A stretch of 52,350 nt of DNA, taken from positions 1 to 52,350 of the forward strand of contig JAACJO010000067.1 of NCBI GenBank assembly GCA_013368445.1, written 5' to 3'. How positions within the stretch are numbered: the first letter of the stretch is position 1; each line of letters opens with the position of its first letter. Position numbers and translations under genes: made by a program. This DNA is from Leucocoprinus leucothites (lineage: Eukaryota > Basidiomycota > Agaricomycetes > Agaricales > Agaricaceae). The notes beneath the pieces are model-generated. The model had not been told where the DNA came from. It worked only from the letters and a program-made list of their open reading frames with translations, and did not search any database. Positions 25,995 through 36,914 of this stretch are shown piece by piece.

Positions 25995-27730
25995 GTATGT
26001 TCTATCTAATCTCAGTGGTAGATATCTCCTCACCGAATGACCACCATCTAGAATGCCGATGACTGCCATAAACTCTCATACACTTTCCAATTGTGTTCAT
26101 AGATTAGGTGGTCAGGATCTACAGGAGTCGGATACTTCGAGTCTAGCCTTACTGTACGCTCCTCGTCACTGCTCGCCCCGGTCTGGCTCATGATTTACCT
26201 TTTCTTATCTCATAGGCCGTCGCAGCCCTTATTGAGTCCAACGGTATTCCTAGAAACACAAGCGAAAGGTCGATGAGCACGGTTGTATACGACTGCAAGG
26301 AGGAGCCCGCATCATGTTGCAAATGACATCGCGAAGGGCTAAAGTACATTAACCCTGCCGGCAGACATATTGAGTCCGTGAATTGTTTTCTTCTTCGAAC
26401 GATTGAGGCTCTTGACACGTTCTGTTTTTTATTGCAGTCTTCTCACAAGACTTGGTGTTCGGGTACTACAAACTTCGCAAGACTTGCGGCGGTCCCTGTA
26501 ATCCACTCGACCGGGCTACTGTAGAAGCTACAGCTGTCACTGGAGACGGATACATCACTCCCAGTGCATCGGTCGAGCCATCGATGGGATCGGTCAGTCG
26601 CCAAAGAGATCACTGTCAAGGTCAACAACAGGATTCCCTACGTCGAGGGTTTCCACGACAATAACCACTCAATCGTGCCTCCCAATTACCAGTCCTATAT
26701 ATGTTACTACTTACCTTCAACCCGCGCTCCGTGCGGGCCACGTTCTTTCCAGAAATCCAATTCGCGCAGGTTGTAACACACCCACAAGACCGCATCGGCC
26801 ACCTTACCATCCTAATCAACCCAGACCGCATCATCGCCCTTGTTAAATCCTCCAAGCCTGACAGCGCAGGCTCAATGTGCCCCCCCCCAAAAAAAAAAAA
26901 AAAAAAAAAAAAAAACAACGATTCGCGTGTCATCGCTCGCCACCTTATTGAGTAATCCCAAGTCTGGGCGGAGGTGTTGCAAGAGTGAGCTGTCAAACCT
27001 GGTATCGGGGCATTTTTATCGAGCCGGTGGTATGTGGTACGTTGTTTTATCTGGTACACACTTTCCTCTGCTCTTTGACCACAGAAAACTGACTCTCAGC
27101 ACTGCAAGGAGTATCCGGTTCTTCTTCGAAGGTTACGTTCGCCTGCGGTCTTGGCAGCATTGTATGCATGCGTACACTTCGGTTCGAGTTTATTGTAATT
27201 CTGACACCCTCACATAGACTGGGCCGTCTACACGGACCGACTACTCCCTTCTCAGCAAGTCGCAAGCTCTCCTGAAATCATCCGTCGACTCGGTGCTATC
27301 TCTGTTAATACCTCACTTGAAGTCAATATTGTATGACCCCCGCTCCTCGAAATTTAAACTCGATTGTCGTACTGACGTGGTGAACTTTAGTATGGCTCGT
27401 GCTCCCGCATCGAGATGCCGAACGACATGAAGATAAGCCGAGTCAATTACCCTCGAGGTTCATCATCGTCTATACTCACTTCGTCAGTCTATCACTGATT
27501 TTCTAATAAGTCGTTGTCCCGCGAAGACGGACCCTACTGGTATTAGCTGTATCATATGTAGACTAAACTTGCAAACACCATTAATTGATCAGTATTTCAA
27601 GTTGACCGATGAATGAGCCCGGAACACGATCTTGTTATTGTTGTTTTCGAACAAGGTCTTGCTGATGCAAGGTAGTTAAACGCTCCATTCTGCTCTCCAT
27701 GTTGTAATCATGACGTGGATATGGCCTAAA
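25995..27730 (+). pseudogene. ACH1 pseudogene, copy 5
   Basis: Homology starts at intron 1. Exon 5 is at about 26440-26700 with a frameshift after TPSASVE. Exon 6 contains a C-then-A homopolymer tract that replaces coding sequence at about 26880-26915, and a TAA follows it. Later exons are fragmentary; exon 9 ([15 protein letters not shown]) is still readable near 27270. No exon 1. Confidence 0.85.
26880..26915. repeat. Poly-C/poly-A tract inside ACH1 copy 5
   Basis: A run of about 9 C is followed directly by about 27 A. It sits where intact ACH1 encodes GTNAPENDDSR in exon 6; homology resumes at once afterwards with NDSRVIARHLI. Confidence 0.9.
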
Positions 27731-27842
27731 TACCTTACCCAATAATTATCAGTTGCTCAGAGTCAACAAGGGACTGGCGAAATTGTTCTTGATTTGTACA
27801 AAAAACAATGATATGCTGTTATACAACTAGTTTACACTAAGG

Positions 27843-29950
27843 CTAAAACGTCCAATCTGGCTTGTCTTTTCCTCTCCCCTTGCGACTCTGCGCACCAAAC
27901 TGCATGAGATCCTTGGCTGAGAAACTTAAATTTTCGTCTTTCAGCCCCTTTTTCGCCCTCTCGTACCGCATCCGCGATTTTCTGGAATTTTCAGCAAATT
28001 CAGCCTGCTCCTTTGCTTTACAAGGCCTCCATTGCCAAACTTTCCGTGATGAGGATGCCGAAAACTTTGCCGGGGGTAACGGCACATCCGCCCTCGAGAC
28101 TAGGTAAGACCAAACATCGACTTGGTCTTGGATGTCAGAATTCGCGTCTGGTGCTGGAGGCTCAGACGAGCTTGGAGGGAAAATAGCTACCGGAGGAAAG
28201 TGTTCATCCAAGAGCCTCTGGAAGGAGTCGATCCTTGTCTTTCGAGGTTCTTTGACTAGCATTCTCACCACAGGGAATAAATTCCTTGTTCCCGTTCGGG
28301 CAGGCAACGACGTAACCCAGAACAGTTGACTTTCACCAAGAACCTTCCCAAGGATCAATTCACAATGGTCGTAGAGGGCGTCAACAATGCATTTAGTACA
28401 AGGAATTTCACCTAGGGAGAAGCCGGTTGTATGAGTTAAGAGCTGTTTCGTTGGTACAGGAACGGATTGTGCACCTTGTAATCTATCAGGAACATCTTGG
28501 CACTTTATGTCTGGGTGCTGCTGAAGCTAGAATGAAGGATCAACGTGATTAGTCTCCCACGCTGGTAATGAGTATAGTGCATCTACCTCTTCCAGGTATG
28601 ACAAAAGTGAACCAGCTGTTGCCCAAGCCTCCTCGGTGGCACTATGGATAACTTCTCGATGCAGGACCATAAAGTCGAGTGTTGAAGCCGGGTCCTGCAA
28701 TAATTCATAGCAGCCAGCAGTTTGTATGTGATACAATCTTTTCTCGATCTCCAGCATACTCGAGCAGGGGGCACGCATTTGATCCAGCAATCTGAGATAC
28801 ATGGATGCTACAGAGCTTATCTTGGATGGCGTATCGTGAATTAGCACCCTGTCACAGATGTGGAGAATTTGATGGGGACATAGCTTTGGAGAAAGAACCT
28901 ACGTCAAGGGCAAGGACTGAATGTGATTCAAGCCATAAATTGCATCGGCACCAAACAAAGTATGAAGCGAATGGTAAGAATTAAAGTAATGGTTACGGCG
29001 ATCCCAGGGTAGGTTGCTAAGGTAGCTCTCGAGGAGACCAATAGCATACTGTGCATTGGGAGAATATTCCTCTTCGGCATTCCAGAGATTTCTTGTAGAC
29101 AAGCCATCGAGACTTGAGGGAGAACGTACAGCGCCCGAGCAATATTTCCTTAGTTCGCTAGCTGAGGCTTGAACCTTTCAATCTCTAGTCAGAACGGTGT
29201 CAACAAGCTGAGTATAGAACGTTGGACCAACTCGGATAGTATGTTCTCTAAATATATTTACGAGCTCTTCTCTCGCTGACTCCAGAATGTTGGAATTTCC
29301 AGCTAGTAATGCAATTCGCCAGTTCTTATCTAGCAAGTGAGAAGTATTTATGAGGGAAGTAGCAGTCTGCAGAGGATATGAAGACCTGATCCAATACTGA
29401 TGACCTGAGGTGGGGTTATCATTAAATGGTAGTTGGTCAACTATGTGAGCGAGCTTACGTTCAGCGTTTTGTGACATATCTAGCCTCCCACCCTCATGCA
29501 GCTAAATACCATCAAGTCAAAATCCTGTTCATCTCAGTGAAGATTAGGTGTTTACCTCTAAGAGAGCGCTATTAAATGCCGTGGCCATCGACATCATGTC
29601 ATCTGTCACTCTCATATCCAACGTGGACCAAGGATTGTCCTCTGAAACTGCTTGGCCTGGTGAACTGAAGTACTCCACGATCTGGTGTGACATCTCAAAA
29701 GACGCTACGCAGACACCAAAACCTGCTTGCAAAACTTTGTCAATTACGATCCAATGCTCCTTGTGCGGCGAAGATATCTCCCAGGGTACTCCAGCGATCC
29801 TAGTGAGATCACTTCAAGCTGATATTAACACCACGCAACGTCTGAGCCGTGATAAACATACGAGTCAAGCTTCTGTATAAGGTCATCCACTTGTTCGATC
29901 AGCTCGCCTGAGGCTTCGATGAGCGTGCTAGGTTTTCTAGATTCATCCAT
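27843..29950 (-). CDS. Gene X copy 5, intact (uncharacterised protein, 571 aa)
   Basis: Exons, right to left: 29862-29950, 29556-29811, 29459-29501, 29232-29404, 28903-29174, 28587-28848, 28475-28526 and 27843-28411. The joined frame is open, and borders match copies 3 and 4. Exon 3 is the shortest (43 bases). Features: an N-terminal helix (LIEQVDDLIQKLD), HWIVIDKVLQAGFGVCVASF, a helix-rich middle, the cluster HPDIKC / EIPCTKCI / DHC (the first Cys of copies 3 and 4 is His here), a Pro/Ser-rich linker (PPSSSEPPAPD) and a basic tail (SSSRKVWQWRPCKAKEQ). Intron 7 happens to be open and a multiple of three, so it could be retained; splicing it matches the other copies. Likely intracellular; no signal or membrane segment. 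Function unknown. Confidence 0.82.
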
Positions 29951-30656
29951 GGTGGCAAGGGTGTAGGTGATCAATCGAAATGAAGGGAACGTAGGTGATA
30001 CATATACTATAAGGCGGTACGTGAGAGTTTCTTCACAGCCTTGGGGCTGGGGTTTGGAGCCTGACAGCTTCTCAGAAGCTTGAGTCCTTGAGTCCTTCCT
30101 CAGCATCGCCATGACATTCCCATGCTCTTTCAAGCCATCGACCTTGACATCCTTTCTTATACTGTTCCGAACAGTTCCAAGATAGTTTAGTGTCTAGAAG
30201 AACTTACCCTCTGAGACGCGGATTCTTGTATCAGTAATATGTGGATGAGCGACTCATGTCGACACCAGCATCCTGCTCGCAGGCTCCTTGATGCCTTCTT
30301 GACGGCTAACGAACATTTGATGTTCTATTGGGCCAGGAATATGCCGGCTGCCAGCATCTCCCATGCCGAGCTTCAGAGCGTTTGCCAAAATATCCCTCAC
30401 CAAGTACTATTCGTGTGCACGTAAAATGAAGCACAGCCACCCTGAAGGCCTGAAGGATGGCACGATGCGCCACTATGTTCAACGTTAGCGCAAACTCTCA
30501 TCTGTTCTGCCTTTCTCCTGTTGGAGCTCGGTCAATTGCTAGCGCAAGACTCCAAGTGCACGTTCCGCCAGATGACAAATAGCAATATTTCGTTATCATT
30601 CAAGTCCCCTACTCCAAACTCACTTATCATGTGAGGACTACCGTTTATTGTATCCA
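29951..30656. other. Unit 5 spacer upstream of the F-box gene
   Basis: Contains the gene X copy 5 promoter region (a weak TATA-like run near 29997-30011) and sequence shared with units 3 and 4. No gene supported. A missing first exon of the plus-strand F-box gene could lie here. Confidence 0.4.
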
Positions 30657-30766
30657 GACATCAGAAGTTCACGAGATTCAGGGCACCATTCGACACGATC
30701 CCAGATGATATACTCCGGGAAATCTTCCTTGTAAATCTTTCGCACCACATCATCGAGCTCTCTGAC

Positions 30767-31975
30767 TTGTCAAACATGTCGTCGATCACGACACTATCTG
30801 AAACAAGAACAACACTCCGTGCAACGTGTCGCTCTTGGAATACGTTAATGATCCATACACCTCTGTTTTGGTCATACATCAAGATAAACATCAAAGAGTT
30901 TGTGCCATGTCCTCCTCCCGAAACTGTGCAACGATGGGTGTATCGGTCGAGAGAAGCACCACTACACATATTCGTTCTTTGTGTCGCTTCAAAAGGCAGT
31001 CTGATTCAGTTACTCGGAGAACAAATGGATGTCTTATCTCGTGAAATAAGTCGCTGGAGAGAAGCCATTTTCCATATTACCAGCATATCAAGAACCGCCA
31101 TAGCGCCCATTCTTACCAAATATCCATTTAAAGATGCAATCCGTCTACGTCGGCTCACGATTATCCTCCCTCCTTGGTCCTGGAGCGCACCTCACACGAC
31201 AGGAATCATTTCTCAGCTCTCCACTATCCCACATTTGCAGCGACTGGGCTGGTTTCTGTCATCCGAAGACGTACAATCAGTCCAGGCGCTTTCGGTCAGT
31301 TTGCCACTACAACGCCTCACCCACATCGATCTTTGGGGAGCCTCGATTGATGCTATGCTCACAGTAGCATGTCGAGCCTCGTCGATAACACATCTACAGC
31401 TTATCCTAATCCACAACACATTGCCTCGTCCCGGCCTGTCTCCACCTGAAGGGACGATCAACCTCCCAAACCTTCGCTTTCTCCACACGAATATCCAGAT
31501 CAGCGGCGATTCCATATTTCAAGCACTCATAGCCCCAAGTCTTACCATCCTGTACCTCCATGTGGACCGTCATCGGAAGGAGTTTCGTCCCGGACCGCAG
31601 GTCCATCCTGACCTATCATGGTACCTTGCGACTTCCCCGCATATGCTAAAGGTCATAATCCTACGTGATGTTGAAGACTCGGATATCGTACCCCTTATCG
31701 AAGACCCGGTCGTAATGAAGGTACCCGTTCTGGAGATTTTGCTAGGAAAAGCGAAGACTGGATTCCTTGACCAAGCAACTATGCAAAACGGCGTAGCTGA
31801 TGTTCCAGAGCAATGCAAGGCCAAAATTGAGGAACATGACTGTTTTTGGCTCGTAGGATGGGCAGAGGCTGAGCTACTGAATTCTTTCAATGACGTCCCA
31901 TTGTGTATAGGCGCTGATGGCCCTGTGTTAGCACGAGTAGAGAGGTGGAAACAGGCGGCAGTATATCACATGTAG
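30767..31975 (+). CDS. F-box/leucine-rich-repeat-like protein, start uncertain
   Basis: An uninterrupted 402-residue frame. The second half of an F-box is visible (LRATCRSWNTLMIHTPLFWSYI), followed by a long region with LRR-like spacing (LQRLTHIDLWGA, ITHLQLILIHN, LPNLRFLHTN, LTILYLHV), as in the very large F-box family of Agaricomycetes, whose members choose substrates for SCF ubiquitin ligases. The first F-box helix, IPDDILREIF, is encoded in the same frame just upstream (about 30701-30730), but no in-frame ATG exists between a stop at 30632 and 30767. Either an upstream exon supplies the start or the gene is 5'-truncated. Units 3 and 4 keep only this first helix, with the body deleted. A C-terminal Trp-rich stretch (CFWLVGWAEAE) is seen. 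Confidence 0.75.
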   Translation: MSNMSSITTLSETRTTLRATCRSWNTLMIHTPLFWSYIKINIKEFVPCPPPETVQRWVYRSREAPLHIFVLCVASKGSLIQLLGEQMDVLSREISRWREAIFHITSISRTAIAPILTKYPFKDAIRLRRLTIILPPWSWSAPHTTGIISQLSTIPHLQRLGWFLSSEDVQSVQALSVSLPLQRLTHIDLWGASIDAMLTVACRASSITHLQLILIHNTLPRPGLSPPEGTINLPNLRFLHTNIQISGDSIFQALIAPSLTILYLHVDRHRKEFRPGPQVHPDLSWYLATSPHMLKVIILRDVEDSDIVPLIEDPVVMKVPVLEILLGKAKTGFLDQATMQNGVADVPEQCKAKIEEHDCFWLVGWAEAELLNSFNDVPLCIGADGPVLARVERWKQAAVYHM

Positions 31976-32589
31976 TAGGCCGTACACTTGCGATCACATA
32001 CCAATATATATCTCCTCGATACGAGATCAACCTTCAAACTGTATCTTCCCTCGTGATTTTTCCCTAACAGCCGAAAACTTGTATTGAATTTGCCTCTCGT
32101 CTCGAGGGCATCGTTCTACTGGAAGGGTCACCAACATGTTCTGAGACAAATACAGCCAAACAATCGTCTGTTCTCAGTTGTGAGGTTGCCGACGCTAACT
32201 TTATATTCTTTGAATTCTACGAAACTCCTCAGGATTGCTGAGCGAAGCTCAACCAAAATCGCGCTGGTGAATTTCATGAATTTCTGCGACGTTTGACGGA
32301 GACCAGCTTGATGACAACTTGTACGATATTTTTCTAGTTCCCTCTCGCTTTCTGGGCACTGGATACTCTGCTTTATCTTGACACGAGGAAGCGCATCACC
32401 ATTGTACGTGCCTCCAAGCTCCATGCCATGCTTGTTATATACCCCCAAGCTCTCTTGTTTTCCCAGACATTCAATCTTGACCCGTTTATGTCTACCGTCC
32501 GTCCATCATCCCCGCTCTCGGACTCGACTGGGTCATTATGGTCTCGAGCCCGTTCTCCCCCGCACATAGGATAATACTCGTCGCTAAGG
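31976..32589. other. Unit 5 spacer downstream of the F-box gene
   Basis: Homologous to 19740-20364 in unit 3 and partly to 25335-25790. Includes the all-unit element at about 32140-32270 (minus-strand reading LRSAILRSFVEFKE). No gene supported. Confidence 0.4.
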
Positions 32590-32812
32590 AAGAAGGGGTC
32601 GCAGCCTGACTCATTGAGCGTATTAAATCCATAGCTGGTCGGGCAGCGCACGAGAGGTGGTGGTCGGGAGCAGCGGGGATCGAGCGGTGGTCCAAGTAGG
32701 CGGTGAGGCGTGGAGAGCTGTCGATGGTGATCCATAGATCAACGGGATCGCAGCACTTTAGTGTCAGCGTTCCAATACGCAGCCGCGGGATCGTCATCCT
32801 GAGCTGCTTGAG
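32590..32812 (-). pseudogene. F-box gene 5' fragment fused to ACH1 intron 1 (unit 5/6 border)
   Basis: The minus strand reads LRIGTLTLKCCDPVDLWITIDSSPRL and AYLDHRS, matching LHIETPTLERCDPADLRTII and AYSDYRS of the long gene. Ends where the ACH1 intron 1 homologue starts at 32813. Confidence 0.8.
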
Positions 32813-33560
32813 GTATGTCCCCTCCGATCTCAGTAATAGATATCTCTCCCTGAATCGTCACGATTCAGAATCATGGCGGCTCTAGACTCCCTGCTAACCG
32901 CACCCCTAAACTAGCTGGTCGGGTCTGTCACCACGGCACGTTCCTCGTCACACCTCGTTCCGCTCTGATTCACGACATGGCCTTGTCTCTCATGGGCCAT
33001 TGCTGAACACATCGAGTGGAACAATCTCCAAACTACTCGTTGGTGTATTTGTATGGCCGGAAATAAAGATAGGTGACCCGAGTCAGGTTTTAATTATGAG
33101 GAGGTATCCGAATTGGGTTGGAACACTTTAATTTTACCGGTTAGCATTTATCCACTTCCTAAATGCCTTTCTTCCCTGTGCAATAGTGGATTCCTGACAC
33201 GTTGTGATTGATGATTTCGCCATTGCCGTGGGACCATACATACGGGTACCGTGATCTTCGCAAGACTCATGGCGATCTTTGTAAACCTGACTGCGTAATC
33301 GCAGAAGCTACAACTGTCACTGAAGACGGATACATCACTCCTGGTGTATCCGTTGGAATTACCTCAAGCGGTTGTCCAGTCAGAGTTAGCAGTATAATTC
33401 TCAACCTTGAGCCCCGACATTGACCACTCATTTGTGCCTCGAACTGTCAGTCATATTCGGTTCTTTGGCTCTGGAAAACTGACTTTCACCACGCGATAAG
33501 TACCCGGTTCTTTCCCGAAGGGTATATTCGTCTTCTATTTTGGCGGCATTGTGTACACTC
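32813..33560 (+). pseudogene. ACH1 pseudogene, copy 6 (strongly deleted)
   Basis: Only intron 1 to exon 5 and a piece of exon 7 remain. Exon 5 is seen at about 33220-33420 (ITEDGYITPG-like block with deletions). The next recognisable piece, at about 33460-33530, corresponds to exon 7 (LWLWKTDFHH region in shifted frame). Exons 6 and 8-13 are gone. Confidence 0.8.
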
Positions 33561-33597
33561 GGTCCTTGAAAATAGAAATGGTATACAATTATACACT

Positions 33598-35670
33598 TAA
33601 AATGACCAACCTAACTAGTCACCTCGTCTTCCCTTCCGACTCTGCGCACCAACCGACCCAAGAGATGTGACGTGCAAAGTCGCATCGTCGTCTTTCAGCC
33701 CCAACTTTGCCCTCTTGAAACCGGTCTGTGAATTTCTGGAATCTCTGGCAAATCGAGCCTGCTCCTTCGCTTTGCACGGTTTCCAATGCCAACCCTTCCG
33801 TGATGAGGCCACTGAATAGCGCGCATATCCAATCTCACATCCCTTCGTTAAGTAAGACCATACCACAGCTTGATCCTAGATGTCGGAGTATACGTTGGGT
33901 AGTGATAAATTTGGCTCTGAAATAGCTACCGGAGGAAAGAACTCGTCTAAGAACCTCTCGAAAAAGCTGATCCCTCCCTCTCGTGGTTTTTTGACCAGCT
34001 CTCGCACCACAGGGAAAAAATCCCTCATTCTCGTTCGGGCAGACGTGGTTGTATAACAGTACGATTGGTTCTCGCCAAGAATATCCCCAAGTATCCATCC
34101 ATAAAGGTGGTGGAGGTTGTTGACAATACATTTGGTACAAGGTGTTTCGCCTAGGGAAAGCCCGATTATACGCATTAGGAGATGCCTCACTTGTACAAGA
34201 ACATATTGCGCACCTCGCACACTATCATACATATCTCCCTGGCACTTGATGTCGGGGCACTTCCGAAGCTAGAGCGCAGAATCAATGCGATTGGCCTCCT
34301 ACGTCAATGAAGAATATAGTGTACATACCTCTTGCAGAAATGACAAAAGTGAACCAACTGTTGCCCGGGCCTCTGTTGTTGCATTTCGGATGATTTCTTG
34401 ATTCTGGACCATAGAGCTGAGCGTTAATGCTGGGTCCTGCAGCAACTGATAGCAGCCAGCAGTTTGCATATAACCCAATTTTTTTTCGATTGCCAGCGTA
34501 CTCAAGAAGGAAACGCGCATTTGTTCTAGAAATCTCATATAAATCAAGGCTATGGTGTTCATCTTGTATGGAGTGTCGCGAATCAGCACTCTGACGCAGG
34601 TATTAGCGGGGGCATCACTGTCAAAGAAAGACTCACGTTAATGAACAGGATCGGATATGGTTCAAGCCGTGAATTACGTTGGGGCCAAACAAATATTCAC
34701 GGAATCGGTAGTCGAGGTTCCAGGGAGGATTGCTAAGATAGCTCTCTAGGAGAACAACTGCAAGCTGCGAACCAGGCGAATATTCCACCTCGCTGTTCCA
34801 AAGTTTGAAAATTGCGGGAGTATGCACAGTGTCTTGATAATATTTTCGAAGCTCATTAGCGTAGATTTGTACCTTTCATTTGAGAATGTCAGTCAAAGTT
34901 GAAGTGCTGGATGTGATCGAACCTACCCGGACAGCATGTTCTCTGAATAAATTGATAATTTGCTCCTTCGCCGAATCCAGAATGTCTGTATTCTCAGATG
35001 ATAACGCAAGCCGCCAGTTGTCATCGAAGGAGTAGGCAGCATTTACGAGGGAGGTAGCAGCCTGTGGAGGATATGCATTCTCGAATCCGTCCCAGTATTC
35101 TGAACATGGGCTCAGAATCAAATGATAGGTTATTATCATTGACAAACTTACCTTGTGCCTTTACAGGTTCCCGGGTGACTATACCCCACCATTCGCCATC
35201 TGAAAGCCCAGAATTTTCAGACAAGGGGTTCACTCGCCAAAGACCTCTTTGATCCGGGGGAGATTCGAGTTTTACCTCTAGTAAAGCACGGTTGAATACC
35301 CTAGCTACCGACACCATGCCCACGATAGCTCCTAGAGTCGACATGGCCCGAGGATTGTCCTCCACATCTGCTTGAGTTGTTGAACTGAGATACTTCAGGA
35401 TTTGGTGTGACATCTGGAGAGACGCTACGCAGACCTGGAACCCAGCATGTAAAAACTTGTCAAGTACTATCCAATTCTCCTTGTGCGGTGGAGATACATC
35501 CCAGGGGAATACGGTAAGCCTAGAAAGACGACTTCAAGCTGGTATTAGAGCCACGTAACGTTTTAGGCGCGAGTGACATACGACTCAAGCTTCTGTATAA
35601 GATCTTCCACTTGTCTGACCAGCTCTACAGAGGTTGTGACGAGCACATTTAGATTTCCAGATCCATCCAT
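33598..35670 (-). pseudogene. Gene X copy 6, truncated by a premature stop
   Basis: Starts with ATG at 35670. Exons 1, 2 and 4-7 are open with the same borders as copies 3-5. Exon 2 can read through intron 2 into exon 3 without a stop, so the exon 2/3 structure differs. Exon 8 meets TAG at 33876-33878 (after NVYSDI) where other copies have CAG, removing about 100 residues including the basic tail. A second TAG replaces CAG just before the conserved LDW ending. The His/Cys after CTKCI is also lost (HHLYGW). It may still give a shortened protein. Confidence 0.75.
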
Positions 35671-36545
35671 GGTGGCAAGAGTATAGGTGATCAATCGAAA
35701 CGGTGGTCTGGTAGATGACATACCATGAGGTACTGGCAGTGCGTGAGAGCAGTGTCCCACAGCCTCGGCTGGGGCTCGGAGTGTATTGAACGTCGTAGTC
35801 TAATGTTTGTGATATCCCATGCTATTGCGAACTACCGACCTTCACATCAACCTTTGGCATGGTACCCGAGACGTTTGAATAGCCCCGGAAGCGCCTGCTC
35901 GGACAGCATTTCTCATATGCGCTTGTATGTAGGTGAGCGGCTCAGCTCAAGATCAATCATTTTCTCCAAGGATTCTTGATAAAGGTTGTACCAATTTCAT
36001 TCTTCCGCATACCCTTTTTGACTTCTTATGCTTCTCGATTTCTCTGAAGCAACAAATGACTGCTTGGAAAGAACTCGGTGTTGTAGCGAAACGATGCGAG
36101 CTCAAGGGACCAAAGGCATATCCAGAAACCACCGCTTCGAAGTACACTGGCATCTTTGTCATCCAAGCCATGAATGAAGTACCCACACTTGCTGTGGTTT
36201 TTGTGATTCCAGAATCCATCAAATCCGATAGTACTCAATGTCCTGCCATATATCGAGAAGCTCTCATGAGACACCCTGTCCACAAATACTCCGTATTCGG
36301 CCAGTAACACCGCAAATGCACTGCCTGGAGTAAAGAAAAGAGTCCTATCCCTACAAATCACAGCTTGTATCGTTACTCGACTGCGCTTGTTCGCGAGTGC
36401 TTATTATTTCTCTGCGTCTCTCAACAACCGTCACTAACAGGCCTCGTGAGCTTCTTCATTCATTTCTAGGGAGCGGGAAACACAATATCCAAACGCTTAG
36501 GTTCCAAAAGAGATCAAGCCACAGTAGGCGTCATAATTGCTTGTC
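35671..36545. other. Unit 6 spacer, first part
   Basis: Left part resembles the region just upstream of gene X in other units. The portion near 36000-36110 resembles the unit 1/2 spacer (8500-8600). Open frames on both strands at 36026-36361 overlap each other and neither is convincing. Confidence 0.35.
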
Positions 36546-36914
36546 ATGGACTGGGAATTCCACCCGTCGAGCCCAAGCCTGGCTGTGACAGAAGAACTGA
36601 AAGAGACATCTGCAGATGACGCCATAGTATTCGGTATGCTAATGGAGGTACCGAGCGAACCTCGTTTCTTATTTGGCGAGCCGACCCCGAATGCTGCGCT
36701 CGGACCGCCCATCAGTATCCCGCCATACAACGGATACACCGGGTTCAGCATATTCAGCAGTCCTTCATTCACTCCCAACGACGAGCGCAAAACTAGCTTA
36801 CATCAGAAGTGTTCTACACCCTACGCCCTAATATCACCTTCCCTCCCTCATCAACTCGAGGCAAACACTAAATCCCCAAACGGAACACTCTCCTATACTA
36901 AAACATTACATTAA
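36546..36914 (+). CDS. Small open reading frame, unknown
   Basis: An ATG at 36546 opens a 122-residue frame rich in Pro and Ser (SSPSLAVTEELKETSADD, FGEPTPNAALGPPISIPP). No domain recognised. Composition in the first 80 residues is protein-like, but the tail looks random, and no intron that would extend it was found. Low confidence that it is a gene. Confidence 0.2.
   Translation: MDWEFHPSSPSLAVTEELKETSADDAIVFGMLMEVPSEPRFLFGEPTPNAALGPPISIPPYNGYTGFSIFSSPSFTPNDERKTSLHQKCSTPYALISPSLPHQLEANTKSPNGTLSYTKTLH

Noticed and set aside
26701..26955. Open frame with a long lysine run
   Set aside because: Product of the poly-A tract inside ACH1 pseudogene copy 5; not a gene.
29796..29802. CTAG as acceptor for exon 2 of gene X
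   Set aside because: It is absent or shifted in copies 1-4. The upstream TTGAAG acceptor keeps the frame in copies 2-6 and adds only four residues.
36026..36361. Overlapping open frames on both strands
   Set aside because: Neither has recognisable motifs, and the area lies in spacer that partly resembles decayed sequence in other units.
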